From assembly GCA_016699775.1 (NCBI GenBank), contig CP065010.1, positions 186,001 through 250,000 on the forward strand: a DNA stretch of 64,000 bases, in the 5' to 3' direction. Numbering within the stretch: position 1 is the first letter of the stretch; each line of letters begins with the position of its first letter. The notes beneath the pieces were generated by a model, which searched no databases, had not been told where the DNA came from, and was given only the letters and a program-made list of their open reading frames with translations. This document shows, one piece after another, positions 10,073 through 19,638 of the stretch. This DNA is from Candidatus Falkowbacteria bacterium (GTDB lineage Bacteria > Patescibacteriota > Patescibacteriia > Patescibacteriales > Patescibacteriaceae). A program made the position numbers and the translations under genes.

Positions 10073-13000
10073 TCAATTTCCAAAAACTTCTTGTAATTTA
10101 GTTCTAGTTTGGGGACCAACTACACCAAATCCAGGATCATTTTTTGAGCTAATTACTTTATATTTAATTTGAAATGCTTGGACAGCTTTTTCAGTGAGCG
10201 AACCAAAAAATCCGGTTACTAATTTTTCAGGATATATTTCTGGATGAGTTGAAAGAAGTTTTTGTAATTGGCGAACGTCATCATTTTGCATACCTTTGGA
10301 TAGAAGACTTGAGAAAGCAGTTGGACGAGAAGCAGTTGGCGGTTTTATGGTAGGGGGTTGAGGGTTGTGCATCGAAGCGTTTATTAGTTGTCGCGTTAGT
10401 GGTCCAAGAAAACCTTTTTCTTTAATTATTCCAGGAATTTTATTCTTATTTGCTTCTTGAAATTTGATAAGAGTAGATGCAGTGAGTGAACCGAAATAAT
10501 CAGTTTCTTTTCCAGGAGATCCAACTCCCTTAGAAGCTAATTTAAATCCGTTACGATTGAGAAATTGTTGTAATATCTTAACTTGGCTATCTTTTGCACT
10601 AAGACGTAAATCTTTGGTAAAAGTTAGAAGTGGTTTTGTTGGTTCGGGCGTGGTCGTTAAATGTATGCTGGTTGATATAATCTCAGAAGCAACACCGTAT
10701 TCAGTATAAAATTTTACATAAATTATATAGTCTCCATCTGGACAGCTTACATTATTATTTATTTCGTTTGAATTTGGGCAAAGATCAATTTCTTTAGTAG
10801 GTGAGTAATTTTCTTGATTGATATTGATAAAATTATTGGTCAAGGAAATCGCCATTTTTTTAACATCTGATCCTGCATTGAAGTCTAACTTTACAATTCT
10901 ATTGGTAGTAGTATTTTTTTCGGAATTAGCTAATACTTTAAAACCTCCAACCGGGACGATTGGTGGTAATGAGCATTGATAACAAGTAGTTCCACCACTT
11001 ACATTTTGAGGGGTTGATGCTGCTGAGCCAAAGACACCAAAAGTTGTGAAGTGATCAGTGGTGCAGGTTATGGTATTGGCTACTGAGTTAATTGTGCAAC
11101 TATTTAAGGATTCCCAAGAAGTATCATTCCAGAAGTAGAGTGCAAGAGTTGTTTCATCTAAGCCATTGATTTCATTAGTTGTATAACTGATTGTTAGCGT
11201 TAGTAGTTCGTCAAAGGTAGTTAATGTTGTGTTAACGCCAGATAGAGCTGACAAATCGTAGGTATGAGATCCAGCTACTGTTTTTCCGGAAGGACTACCG
11301 GTCGTTAATAGCAGCGTATTAGTGCTTAATTGTTTAATTTGAAAGACTGCATCATCAATACCAGTTTTGAAACTTGCAGGTACATTGAGAGAAAAATTAG
11401 CTGTACCAGATTCAAGATTAACAATAGCTCCTGTGGCTGTGGTCACGGTGTTTGAAATAATTTCGCTAACTGTTGTATTACCAGTACAGCCAGTGGTGGT
11501 GAAGGTATTATTTGATCCAGTAGCTAAGTTTGCTGAAGCGTCATTAGACTTAACTCGGTAATTATATGTTGTACAAGTAACTAGATTGTTTATTGTTATG
11601 GAATGTGAAGTGACTCTTGGATCTGTGTCAGTTTCTACTGTTGATGTGCCGTAAGAATTGGTTAATCCGTAATCCACAATACTTGATGATGATTCATCTG
11701 TGGTCCAGGTGATAGTAACCGAGGTAGTACTCGGTGTTGCTACTACTGCGGAGATAGATGGAGCTGTTCCATCGGTTGTGGTTGCAGTAGTTGATACAGT
11801 ATTACCGGTTCCAGTAGCACTTGTGGTGCTAACACGAAAATCATAAGCAGTAGAACCGGAAAGACCGGTCACAGTGGCCGAAGTGCTCGTTGATGTTCCA
11901 TCAGAAAATGTTGACCATGAATTGGCAGCACTTGTTTTATATTCAATTAGATAATCAGTGATAGCTGATCCACCATTTGATACTGGCGCTGTCCAAGAAA
12001 GTGCCACTGAAGTACTTGCTGGGGTGGCTGTTAGTGAAGTAGGTTTCCCAGGATATATTAAACCCAAAGAATTTTTGGTGGTTGTTGCCATGCTGGAAGC
12101 AACAGTTTTTAATCCGGCATAACTCCAGTGGTTGGTATCACGTAAGGCTGCGCCGGTTGAATCAACTACATATACATTTGCTTCTTCATAAGCAATATCA
12201 CTCATAATTGCATTGTATGTAGCATAACCGGATTGGTTAGTCATTGATTGAAATTGAGTCATGATAATAATTGCTCCAGGCAAATCATTTTTTATCTTAT
12301 TGATATGAGCAACCATGGCACTTTTCCAGGTAGTTAAAGCGGTTCCGGAGATTGCATCATTAATACCTAAGCTCATCCAGACAACCCATTTTCTATCCGC
12401 ATCAAGTTGAGTTTTGGCTGCTGCGGTTCTTTGCAAAAATTTTGTCCAATAAGTTTGTCCTACATCCCATTGAGAAACTTGCGATCCACCGTGACCAGTT
12501 TTGACAAGATAAACTTGTTCATTGTCAGGGAAAGCATGAGCTTCAGTGGAATTTGCTAGTTGTAATTCAAAACCATGACTAGTATCATAGTATCCACCAA
12601 GGCCATCGTGATCACGTAAATTATTTGTTCCAATATCAAGATTTTCAAAGCCAAATAAACCTGAGGTTAAATTCATTATTTGAACAGCTGAGCGCGAGGC
12701 GACTTCACCGGCTGTAGCGTCAGAGTTTAAGCCAATACCTCCGGAATTACTTTCACCGGTAATAACAAAAGCTAGAGTATCAATAGCGCTTGGTGTTGCT
12801 GAGCTTGTAGTGGAAGGTGTTCCATTCCCTGCACTATTTGTTGCGCTTACGCGAAAGTCATACGCTAGATCATTAGTCAGGCCAGTGACAACTGTTTTAG
12901 TGTTTTGTGATGTGCCATCTGAAAAGGTTGTCCAGGAGTCACTGGATGAAAGTTTATATTCAATTAGATAATCAGTAATAGCCGTATACCCTGAGCTACT

Positions 13001-16000
13001 TGGTATATCCCAATTTAATAACACTTGTTTATTCATACCAGAACTTGAAAGGCCGGTTACTTGTCCGGGAGTTACGGCTGTGGTTTTTGTTCCATAGACT
13101 AACACGTCATCAAAAGTACTTGCAGCTGCTGAATTCTGTAAAAAAATAGGTTTATCATTTACGACTACAGCGGTATTATGTGTGCATTGTAGAACATCAT
13201 TTTTATATACTTCAAAACCACCGGAAATAATTTTCATTTTATAAGTAGCTCCTGACGTAGTTGTTCCACAAGAACTTTGTTCAGAAGTTAGTCCGTCCCA
13301 TGATAATGCTAGAACGTTTGCACCATGTGCTGCATAGAGTAAATAGGCTTTAGAAGAAGCTACACCAAAAGCATAATCACCATATCCGATAAGTGGGTTT
13401 GAAACAGTATTCATTACCGCGGAAATTTCTAAAGATGAGGCGGAAAAACTATCTTGTGATTGCAGGACAGTGCTTCCCCATAAACTATTAGTATAACTAT
13501 CAGCAATTGATAGGGTTCCGTTTTGTAAAACTTTTCCAGCTAATCCACCACGCCCCGTTGGATCAATTTCTAGCCACTTAGTTGTATTAAGTGTTGTTCC
13601 GGCAAAATTATCAGTTAGTTGAATTCCTAAAATACTTGGTGTAATAGCGTTGGAAGCAGAAGAGGGAACCGAAGTACCGATTGCATTGGTAGCCGTAACA
13701 GTAAAAGTATATTCTACGCCATTTGTTAAACCAGTAACTGTAAGTGGGGAGCCGGCACCGGTACTGGTGAGGCCTCCAGGTGAGGATGTAGCGGTATAGC
13801 TTGTTATAGCAGATCCTCCGTTATCGGCTGGGGCGGAGAAAGCTACTATAGCTTCAGTATTTCCGGCTATTGCTGTACCAATTGTTGGTGCATCAGGAAC
13901 TGTTGGAGCCCCCGGGGTTTTTGTTGCTATATTACTGGCTGAACTTGTACCAAAGGCATTCACTGCTTTAACTCGAAAATCATAACTAAGATCGTTAGTT
14001 AATCCTGTTACTGTCGCGGTAGTTCCTGTGGAAGTGCCATCAGCAAAAGTTGTCCAAGTGGTTGGCTCTGAACTTAATTTGTATTCAACTAAATAGTCTG
14101 TAATAGCAGAACCCCCGTTGTCGGCTGGGGCAGTCCAACTTAGAGAAATTAAGGTGTTGCCTTTTGATGCGCCTAAGTCAGTTGGGGCATCTGGAGCGGT
14201 TGGTCCTGCAACAGCAATTCCCCATTTCACAGATAAATAATTCTCTACAATAGCTCGATCGGTGATGTCTAGAGTTGTACTGTAAACAATTATTTCTGCA
14301 ATATCACCATCCCAGTAACGTCCACCTCCATTAATCATACCAATAGCAGAGGTAGTATTTGTTGAGTTAAGAGGAAGCTCAAATGCACCAATCCAAAACT
14401 CATTTAACGGAGCAAAGTTATGGCCACTTGATCCTGCAATTAGAGTTCCGTTTCTATAGGCACTTGAATAATTACTTGTGGCTGAAGCTAGTTTTGTAGT
14501 GCCATCAACACCGTTTACAATATGTCCATTATTTGGTGAAGTTCCCGTAAAATCTCCGATGATGCCCGGGTAGTTACTAAAAGTAGTGTCATCAGATTTT
14601 GCTACAACAAATATTGTTCGATAGTTTATAGAACTATTAATATTTAAATAATCATCATCACCATCAAACCGTAATATCGAGCGACCATTTTGAATACTTG
14701 AAACAAGAGTTGGACGGACAGAATCTGAAGCAGTAGCATTTTTGTCATTACCACTTTTGTCATTTACTTGAGAAACGATGCCTGAGGATTCAGTTATTGA
14801 ACTCGCATCAGAACCATCAAGCCACAAAGCGATGTTATCAATTGTAAGAGGAATTGCTTGTCCTGGAGTTCCATTGGCGGTTGAGCTTGGAGTACTTGTG
14901 CCAATGGCATTAATGGCACTGACTCGAAAATTATAGATAAGATCATTAGTAAGTCCGGTTACGGTGGTTGATGTTGAGGTTGATGTCCCATCATTAAATG
15001 TTGACCAGGTTGTTGGTTCAGAATTTAGTTTATACTCAACAAGGTAATCCGTAATTGCCGAACCGCCATTGGAAACCGGAGCAGTCCACGATAAACTAAC
15101 TTGAGTGTTTCCGGATACGCCGGAAAGACCTGTTGGAGCACCGGGGGCAGTAGGAGCTGTGGGGGTAGTAGTAGCGGTTGAGCTTGGAGTGCTTGTGCCA
15201 ATGGCATTAATGGCACTGACTCGAAAATTATATGAAGAACCATTACTTAAACTGGTAACCGTTGCCGTAGTATTAGTTGAAGTTCCATCGGCAAAAGTTG
15301 TCCACGTAGTTGGTTCAGAGGCAAGTTTATATTCCACTAGATAATCTGTAATAGCACTGCCACCATTACTGACTGGTGCTGTCCATGACAAACTAACTTG
15401 GGTATTCCCGGCAGTTGGAGTAAGTCCAGTTGGTGCTCCGGGAGCTGTTGGGGCAGCAGAATTACCTACCACGAGCACATCATCAAAAACACTAGCCGCC
15501 ACTGAAGATTGTAAAAATATTTTTTCATCATCAATTGAAACAGCAGTATTTTGGGTGCACTGTAAAACATCGTTTTTATAAACCTCTAGACCGCCAGAAA
15601 TTATTTTAATTTTATAGGTTGCCCCATCAGTAAATGTCCCACAACTAAAATTACTATCCACTAGAGCACCATTATTCCAAACTAATACATATATAGTTGT
15701 AGCGACCATATCTAATATATACGCTTTAGTACCGGCACTTTGAAAATTATAGTCGCCATAACCAAGCAGTTGATCTGAATTATTTGTCATTACAGATGAA
15801 ATCTCAAGAGCATCAGAATCAAATGTATCCGCTGAGATTAAAGCATTAATTCCCCATACACTTCCGACGTAGCCGTTTGCCGTCGTTAATGTTCCATTTT
15901 GTTGAATATTTCCAGAAGTTCCACCACTGCCGGCTGTGTCAATTTCCTGCCATTTATTTGTATCAATAGTTGTTCCAGTGAAATCATCACTTAACAAAGT

Positions 16001-16108
16001 GGCTGCTTGAATTTCTTGAGGTGGTAGAATAAAAATGCTAGCACAAAATATTGCTAATACTGATATAATCTTAATTTTTCTGTAGTAATTTCGTTTAATC
16101 TTTTTCAT
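10073..16108 (-). CDS. Giant secreted multidomain surface protein (FN3, LamG-like, SGNH esterase-like, peptidoglycan-binding)
   Basis: A 2011-residue exported protein with signal peptide at 1-35 (cleavage near IQAA). Order: concanavalin-like domain (~36-215), two FN3 domains (~220-415), LamG-like domain (~418-635), two FN3, a second copy of the first concanavalin-like domain (~830-1010), FN3, an SGNH/sialate-esterase-like domain (~1113-1350; FVITGESNSGG, SLGINDA, DTNHWSYAGLK), two FN3-type domains, a beta-rich module with few Cys, and two C-terminal peptidoglycan-binding domains (~1829-1920 and ~1939-2011; DYFGSLTASTLIKFQ and GFFGSLTEKAVQAFQ). It is likely held on the wall through the C-terminus, with an esterase presented on FN3 spacers to act on glycans. 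FN3 copies share high DNA identity. Confidence 0.85.
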   Translation of the reverse strand: MKKIKRNYYRKIKIISVLAIFCASIFILPPQEIQAATLLSDDFTGTTIDTNKWQEIDTAGSGGTSGNIQQNGTLTTANGYVGSVWGINALISADTFDSDALEISSVMTNNSDQLLGYGDYNFQSAGTKAYILDMVATTIYVLVWNNGALVDSNFSCGTFTDGATYKIKIISGGLEVYKNDVLQCTQNTAVSIDDEKIFLQSSVAASVFDDVLVVGNSAAPTAPGAPTGLTPTAGNTQVSLSWTAPVSNGGSAITDYLVEYKLASEPTTWTTFADGTSTNTTATVTSLSNGSSYNFRVSAINAIGTSTPSSTATTTPTAPTAPGAPTGLSGVSGNTQVSLSWTAPVSNGGSAITDYLVEYKLNSEPTTWSTFNDGTSTSTSTTVTGLTNDLIYNFRVSAINAIGTSTPSSTANGTPGQAIPLTIDNIALWLDGSDASSITESSGIVSQVNDKSGNDKNATASDSVRPTLVSSIQNGRSILRFDGDDDYLNINSSINYRTIFVVAKSDDTTFSNYPGIIGDFTGTSPNNGHIVNGVDGTTKLASATSNYSSAYRNGTLIAGSSGHNFAPLNEFWIGAFELPLNSTNTTSAIGMINGGGRYWDGDIAEIIVYSTTLDITDRAIVENYLSVKWGIAVAGPTAPDAPTDLGASKGNTLISLSWTAPADNGGSAITDYLVEYKLSSEPTTWTTFADGTSTGTTATVTGLTNDLSYDFRVKAVNAFGTSSASNIATKTPGAPTVPDAPTIGTAIAGNTEAIVAFSAPADNGGSAITSYTATSSPGGLTSTGAGSPLTVTGLTNGVEYTFTVTATNAIGTSVPSSASNAITPSILGIQLTDNFAGTTLNTTKWLEIDPTGRGGLAGKVLQNGTLSIADSYTNSLWGSTVLQSQDSFSASSLEISAVMNTVSNPLIGYGDYAFGVASSKAYLLYAAHGANVLALSWDGLTSEQSSCGTTTSGATYKMKIISGGFEVYKNDVLQCTHNTAVVVNDKPIFLQNSAAASTFDDVLVYGTKTTAVTPGQVTGLSSSGMNKQVLLNWDIPSSSGYTAITDYLIEYKLSSSDSWTTFSDGTSQNTKTVVTGLTNDLAYDFRVSATNSAGNGTPSTTSSATPSAIDTLAFVITGESNSGGIGLNSDATAGEVASRSAVQIMNLTSGLFGFENLDIGTNNLRDHDGLGGYYDTSHGFELQLANSTEAHAFPDNEQVYLVKTGHGGSQVSQWDVGQTYWTKFLQRTAAAKTQLDADRKWVVWMSLGINDAISGTALTTWKSAMVAHINKIKNDLPGAIIIMTQFQSMTNQSGYATYNAIMSDIAYEEANVYVVDSTGAALRDTNHWSYAGLKTVASSMATTTKNSLGLIYPGKPTSLTATPASTSVALSWTAPVSNGGSAITDYLIEYKTSAANSWSTFSDGTSTSTSATVTGLSGSTAYDFRVSTTSATGTGNTVSTTATTTDGTAPSISAVVATPSTTSVTITWTTDESSSSIVDYGLTNSYGTSTVETDTDPRVTSHSITINNLVTCTTYNYRVKSNDASANLATGSNNTFTTTGCTGNTTVSEIISNTVTTATGAIVNLESGTANFSLNVPASFKTGIDDAVFQIKQLSTNTLLLTTGSPSGKTVAGSHTYDLSALSGVNTTLTTFDELLTLTISYTTNEINGLDETTLALYFWNDTSWESLNSCTINSVANTITCTTDHFTTFGVFGSAASTPQNVSGGTTCYQCSLPPIVPVGGFKVLANSEKNTTTNRIVKLDFNAGSDVKKMAISLTNNFININQENYSPTKEIDLCPNSNEINNNVSCPDGDYIIYVKFYTEYGVASEIISTSIHLTTTPEPTKPLLTFTKDLRLSAKDSQVKILQQFLNRNGFKLASKGVGSPGKETDYFGSLTASTLIKFQEANKNKIPGIIKEKGFLGPLTRQLINASMHNPQPPTIKPPTASRPTAFSSLLSKGMQNDDVRQLQKLLSTHPEIYPEKLVTGFFGSLTEKAVQAFQIKYKVISSKNDPGFGVVGPQTRTKLQEVFGN
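14877..15230. repeat. Near-identical segments in adjacent FN3 repeats of the giant gene
   Basis: About 55 bases near 14880-14935 and 15178-15232 differ at one position, while the remainder of the two FN3 copies is much more diverged. The shared tract encodes the FN3 strand RVSAINAIGTSTPSSTA. It points to recent duplication or local gene conversion between repeats. Confidence 0.75.
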
Positions 16109-16613
16109 AAGTGCTGGTTATTTTTCTAACTGTTCCTAACTCAAAATGGTGAAGCTTTTTGGTGAGATTTGAATTGGAGATTACGAAGCGTAATTCCTTA
16201 AATCATAGTTTGAGCTCTTAATTCTTTAATTTGTTTGAAGCTCTTGATACTCCGATTATTTTATTTATAAAATAAGCGTTGAAACTTAGAATTAACCAAA
16301 AGTAAGTTAAATAATTCAAAGAGAAGCTACAAAAATAGTTAAAGAGGCTATAATTCAAATATACCCACATTTTATCATAAAATATAAAGAAACCCAAGTA
16401 TTTAATGGGTATATGTAAATTAAGGAGATTCGTGATTTTGAAGAATTATTTAAAAAAAGAACTCACTTTATTTAATAAAATGAGTTCTTATAAATGATCG
16501 GTGATTGATATAGCTGGTTAGTAGTTTATCCATTCTGGCTTTTAACCAATAAGCACCTGACAGAGTTGCGTAGAGGTAGATGTGTGTTCTTTTATGAATG
16601 CCACATAGATATC
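16109..16613. other. 505-base noncoding region upstream of the giant gene
   Basis: No convincing gene was seen. It holds the terminator of the small minus-strand gene (listed separately) and a 9-bp inverted repeat ATATACCCA/TGGGTATAT at 16359-16367 and 16406-16414 with a 38-base interval. It must also hold the promoter of the giant gene, but no consensus promoter stands out. Confidence 0.5.
16451..16488 (-). terminator. Terminator of the 59-residue gene
   Basis: On the minus strand AGAACTCA and TGAGTTCT form a stem extended by AT pairs, followed by a run of seven T residues. It lies about 125 bases past the stop of the small gene. Confidence 0.75.
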
Positions 16614-16793
16614 TTAATAATGGGGATGTTTTTTGTCATATTCTTCTGCATCGTATTTAGCATAATGTTCAGCTACTTCATCTAGGGTTAGTTTACGACC
16701 ATTTATTTCTTCTACCCTTTTTATATATTTAGGGTTTGAAATTATTTCGAGTTGCCCTTTTACGTAATTCTCCATCATTTCTTTTTTACCCAT
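16614..16793 (-). CDS. Hypothetical 59-residue acidic/basic protein
   Basis: Begins MGKKEMMENYVKGQLEI and ends DAEEYDKKHPHY; no Cys, no membrane segment, predicted mostly helical and charged. The middle contains the turn NGRKLTLDEVAEHYAKY. It is read from a good ATG, ends in TAA and has a terminator downstream. Two further in-frame ATG codons (residues 6 and 7) could be the true start. No family recognised; the clean frame, amino-acid balance and own terminator support a real gene. Confidence 0.55.
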   Translation of the reverse strand: MGKKEMMENYVKGQLEIISNPKYIKRVEEINGRKLTLDEVAEHYAKYDAEEYDKKHPHY

Positions 16794-16991
16794 AAAATTA
16801 GTGATTATTTATAATATCCTAATATTATCATATTAAATGGGCGCTGTTAATATCATATTTTTTTAATTCACTTTTACCCTAGTTCAATAAGTAAGTGCAA
16901 CACTCCGGAATTATTGGAGTATATGGTATATGATTTTTTTAATTAAAGAGGGAGTAATCATTCTAAAATATCGTTAAGAAATTATTTTTAT

Positions 16992-17025
16992 AAAAAAACA
17001 GGCAAACATTATAACATATTGCCTG
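16992..17025 (-). terminator. Terminator of the 110-residue gene
   Basis: The minus strand reads CAGGCAA, a 13-base loop, TTGCCTG and then TTTTTTTA, 22 bases after the stop codon. Confidence 0.85.
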
Positions 17026-17046
17026 AGTAGGGAAAATGACTGCTAT

Positions 17047-17379
17047 TTAAAAAGCAATCATTTCTTCGGATCTATGCACAAAATGGCCAATCGCTTCAGT
17101 CGAGGAAACTCCTATTAAGATATCTCTATAGTTCTCCTTGACATCAGCAACAAATTTTTCAGCTTTTAAGTCATATCTAACAAATAAATCTACTTGTAAT
17201 ATATGACCATTATCATGGCCCTTGTATTTTGCAAAAATTGTGTCATCTTTTCTGTGATAGTAAATAAAAAAGAGAAAATCTTTTATTTTAGTCTGTAATT
17301 CATCAAGTTTCTCTTTTATTTTTTTATCAATTTCATTTAATTCTTTCGCTTTTTCTTCTAATTTTTCCTGGGTTTCCAT
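17047..17379 (-). CDS. Hypothetical protein with N-terminal coiled coil
   Basis: 110 residues. Residues 1-35 are a charged helix with heptad-like spacing (KLEEKAKELNEIDKKIKEKL), followed by a compact alpha/beta region containing FLFFIYYHRKDD, HILQVDLFVRYDL and FVHRSEEMIAF. No signal peptide or Cys. It lies just downstream of tRNA-Ala on the same strand and is closed by its own terminator. No family recognised and no function proposed. Confidence 0.6.
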   Translation of the reverse strand: METQEKLEEKAKELNEIDKKIKEKLDELQTKIKDFLFFIYYHRKDDTIFAKYKGHDNGHILQVDLFVRYDLKAEKFVADVKENYRDILIGVSSTEAIGHFVHRSEEMIAF

Positions 17380-17421
17380 AATAACCTTCCATTAGTTTTG
17401 ATTTTTAAAAATCGATCTTGT

Positions 17422-17494
17422 GGACCTGAAGGGATTCGAACCCTTGACCTCCTGCTTGCAAAGCAGGCATTCTAACCAGCTGAACTACAGGCCC
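17422..17494 (-). tRNA. tRNA-Ala (anticodon UGC)
   Basis: A 73-base cloverleaf: acceptor GGGCCTG/CAGGTCC, D-arm GTTC/GAAT, anticodon stem CCTGC/GCAGG with loop TTTGCAA, T-arm AAGGG/CCCTT with TTCGAAT. The G3-U70 wobble pair that marks alanine tRNAs is present. CCA is not encoded. Confidence 0.97.
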
Positions 17495-17497
17495 AAG

Positions 17498-17633
17498 AAT
17501 AAATTCAAAACTACAAAACTTTAAAATGTAAAACTACAAAACTACAAAATTATGAAACAGTAAAATACTAAAATCTAAAACAATAAAATGAAAAACTATT
17601 TTTATATTTTCTTGTTTTAAATTTTTTTTGTTT
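17498..17633. repeat. AT-rich spacer of AAAACTACAAAACT units
   Basis: Low-complexity spacer upstream of tRNA-Ala made of repeats such as AAAACTACAAAACT, TAAAACTACAAAACTAC and similar. The same unit recurs upstream of radA at the other end of the window. No gene is seen here. Confidence 0.6.
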
Positions 17634-17888
17634 TTATTGAGGCACACTATATTTAAGAAGTGGGGACAAGATCCAACTCATAAAACCTTGAATCAATCCG
17701 GTCATTGCCAAGATACCAAGTAAGGCAATTGTGATTCCGAGTAGTTTATACCCTAATCGTGAACCACCGGCACTACCAAGTTTTGTCTCAAAAAACTCAC
17801 TGCGACCAAACATTTCCAAAACTTTATCAGATTTGATTGTGATAATGGCACCAACGGCCAGCATCACCAAACCAATAATAAATACCAT
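17634..17888 (-). CDS. Small two-helix membrane protein
   Basis: 84 residues with two hydrophobic segments: residues 2-19 (VFIIGLVMLAVGAIITI) and ~48-73 (YKLLGITIALLGILAMTGLI). Between them is a charged, partly Gly-rich loop (KVLEMFGRSEFFETKLGSAG). No Cys and no known motif. It follows the LysM/M23 peptidase gene by 43 bases on the same strand and could help anchor or localise it, which is only a neighbourhood argument. Confidence 0.6.
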   Translation of the reverse strand: MVFIIGLVMLAVGAIITIKSDKVLEMFGRSEFFETKLGSAGGSRLGYKLLGITIALLGILAMTGLIQGFMSWILSPLLKYSVPQ

Positions 17889-17931
17889 ATATGTTTTGCG
17901 TTTATAATTTAGTCCTTAATAATATAGCCTA

Positions 17932-19245
17932 TTATCGAACATAATTCAATGGGTTATATTGACGGCCATTAATAAGCACTTCAAAGTGTAAATGGGAGCC
18001 CGTAGAGCGTCCTGTTGAGCCCATAGCCCCAATATATTGCCCCTTTGAGACCTTTTGACCTACATTGACACTGAAGGCGGAAAGGTGAGCATAACGAGTT
18101 TGTTTTCCACCACTATGAGAAATAACAATTTGATTTCCATAACCACCACGATTCCAACCTACAACAGTAACCGTCCCTGAATCAGCGGCATAGATTGGTG
18201 TTCCGGTTTTATTAGCCACATCAAGACCACTATGTCGCCACGAATAGTATTGCGTAATGCGATGGCCAGATGTTGGCCAAGCCATTCGATCTCCAGCTGG
18301 TATAACAGCTGATGAAGGACCAGGAATTAGTTTTTTTATACCACTTAAGCTGGCTGTAGTTTTGGAACCAATTCGTCCAGAGCTTGTTTGAGCAATAATT
18401 TTATTTCCACCGGGAATAATTAATTTTGCACCAATGCGAAGTTGGTTAGCGTTAGCGATTCCATTTAAGCTCATTATTCTATTTGCTTCAACGCCATAGA
18501 GACTGGCAATCTGACCAAGAGTTTGTCCGCTGCTAACAGTGTGTGATACTCCACTTGAAGGCAGAATAATTAAACGATCTCCAGGTTGAATGACACTGGC
18601 GACGGTTAAATTATTTTCCCAGAGAATTGTATTAGCAGTGATATTAAAACGTCGAGCAATGCCACTAATTGTATCTCCATTTTGAACAGTGTAGGTGATT
18701 GGTGCATTTCGAGCTACTTGTGGTTGTCCGGTTGGTGATTCAGTGCTTGGTTTATTGTTGGTGAAAAGATCAAATGGAACTTGCAACATTGTTAAAGCTT
18801 TTTCTTGTGGTTTACGCCAGCGGGCAATTTCTGGATTTGGGTAATCTTCAATAAACTGATCAAAGTCACCACTATCTTCAGAGACAAATTTAGATAATAA
18901 TGTCTTTCCAACAATTTCGTCTGATGATAGTGTGGTTGATTTAGTTGTGATGTTAAAATAGGTTAAGACAATTGATAATAAAATAAAAAGAACATGTAAA
19001 ACATATTTACTACTAATCAGTGTTCCAAATCTTCGACTGGTCTTTGTGGAGGCAGAAATTTTTCTGTTGGCCAAGGCGTATAAACGATATCCAGGGATAA
19101 TAATAACCTTAAAAATAGCTGTTCCAATAAAGCCCACAGGAACAAATACCGCTTTAACAAAAAAAGCGGTTAGAAACCTCTTTGCGTAAATTATTATTTT
19201 GAGTGCGAATAGCAGTATTGAAACGGCAATCCGCTTAATAGACAT
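17932..19245 (-). CDS. LysM-domain M23 metallopeptidase (peptidoglycan endopeptidase)
   Basis: 437 residues. An N-terminal basic region with hydrophobic segments (~28-50 and ~85-101) is followed by two LysM domains (YTVQNGDTISGIARRFNI at ~185 and HTVSSGQTLGQIASLYGV at ~235). The C-terminal M23 (LytM) domain starts near 325. M23 zinc ligands are visible as HSGLDVA (H, D) and HLHFE (second His pair). Such enzymes cleave peptide cross-links in the wall for growth or division; the LysM domains bind GlcNAc. The multiple N-terminal hydrophobic stretches suggest a membrane-anchored, surface-facing form. Confidence 0.93.
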   Translation of the reverse strand: MSIKRIAVSILLFALKIIIYAKRFLTAFFVKAVFVPVGFIGTAIFKVIIIPGYRLYALANRKISASTKTSRRFGTLISSKYVLHVLFILLSIVLTYFNITTKSTTLSSDEIVGKTLLSKFVSEDSGDFDQFIEDYPNPEIARWRKPQEKALTMLQVPFDLFTNNKPSTESPTGQPQVARNAPITYTVQNGDTISGIARRFNITANTILWENNLTVASVIQPGDRLIILPSSGVSHTVSSGQTLGQIASLYGVEANRIMSLNGIANANQLRIGAKLIIPGGNKIIAQTSSGRIGSKTTASLSGIKKLIPGPSSAVIPAGDRMAWPTSGHRITQYYSWRHSGLDVANKTGTPIYAADSGTVTVVGWNRGGYGNQIVISHSGGKQTRYAHLSAFSVNVGQKVSKGQYIGAMGSTGRSTGSHLHFEVLINGRQYNPLNYVR

Positions 19246-19326
19246 GCTAATACGGGTAACTTACAAAGTTCTTTAAAACCTTTTAAAAATACCATATATA
19301 GGGCCTAGAGTCAATGAGAAGAATTG

Positions 19327-19623
19327 TTAGTGCTTACTTTTTTTGTTAGGTGTTTCTTTCTTTGAAAGCAGAGTTACAAGCTTCCCAACACCACTAACAA
19401 TGAATGATAGGTAGGAGGCGCTACTGTTAAATTTTTCTTTAATCATCGTAATTAAGTCATCAATTGCATTAAGTTTTTTCTTAAACTGGTTTATCATTTC
19501 ATAGATTTGTTTTGAGGCAGCTATGGCATAATACATCATCCAAGCAAAGAAAATTGTTAACCATAAAATACAAAAAGCAAGTACTAGAAAAAAGATATCT
19601 TGGCTCGTAGAAATAAAGTTCAT
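19327..19623 (-). CDS. Single-pass membrane protein with amphipathic helical tail
   Basis: 98 residues. One strong transmembrane helix (~10-33, FFLVLAFCILWLTIFFAWMM) is followed by a helix with heptad-like spacing (SKQIYEMINQFKKKLNAIDD), a second weaker hydrophobic stretch (~68-86) and a lysine-rich tail. The layout resembles DUF948/YtxH-like proteins but no motif settles this. It lies between the tRNA-binding protein and the LysM/M23 gene, 15 bases after the former, so probably co-transcribed. Confidence 0.6.
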   Translation of the reverse strand: MNFISTSQDIFFLVLAFCILWLTIFFAWMMYYAIAASKQIYEMINQFKKKLNAIDDLITMIKEKFNSSASYLSFIVSGVGKLVTLLSKKETPNKKSKH

Positions 19624-19638
19624 ATATTTTTGTTTAGG

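Noticed and set aside
10073..16108. Shadow frames on the other strand of the giant gene.
   Set aside because: They are antisense to conserved FN3 codons, and their low-complexity Val/Pro-rich sequences are typical artefacts.
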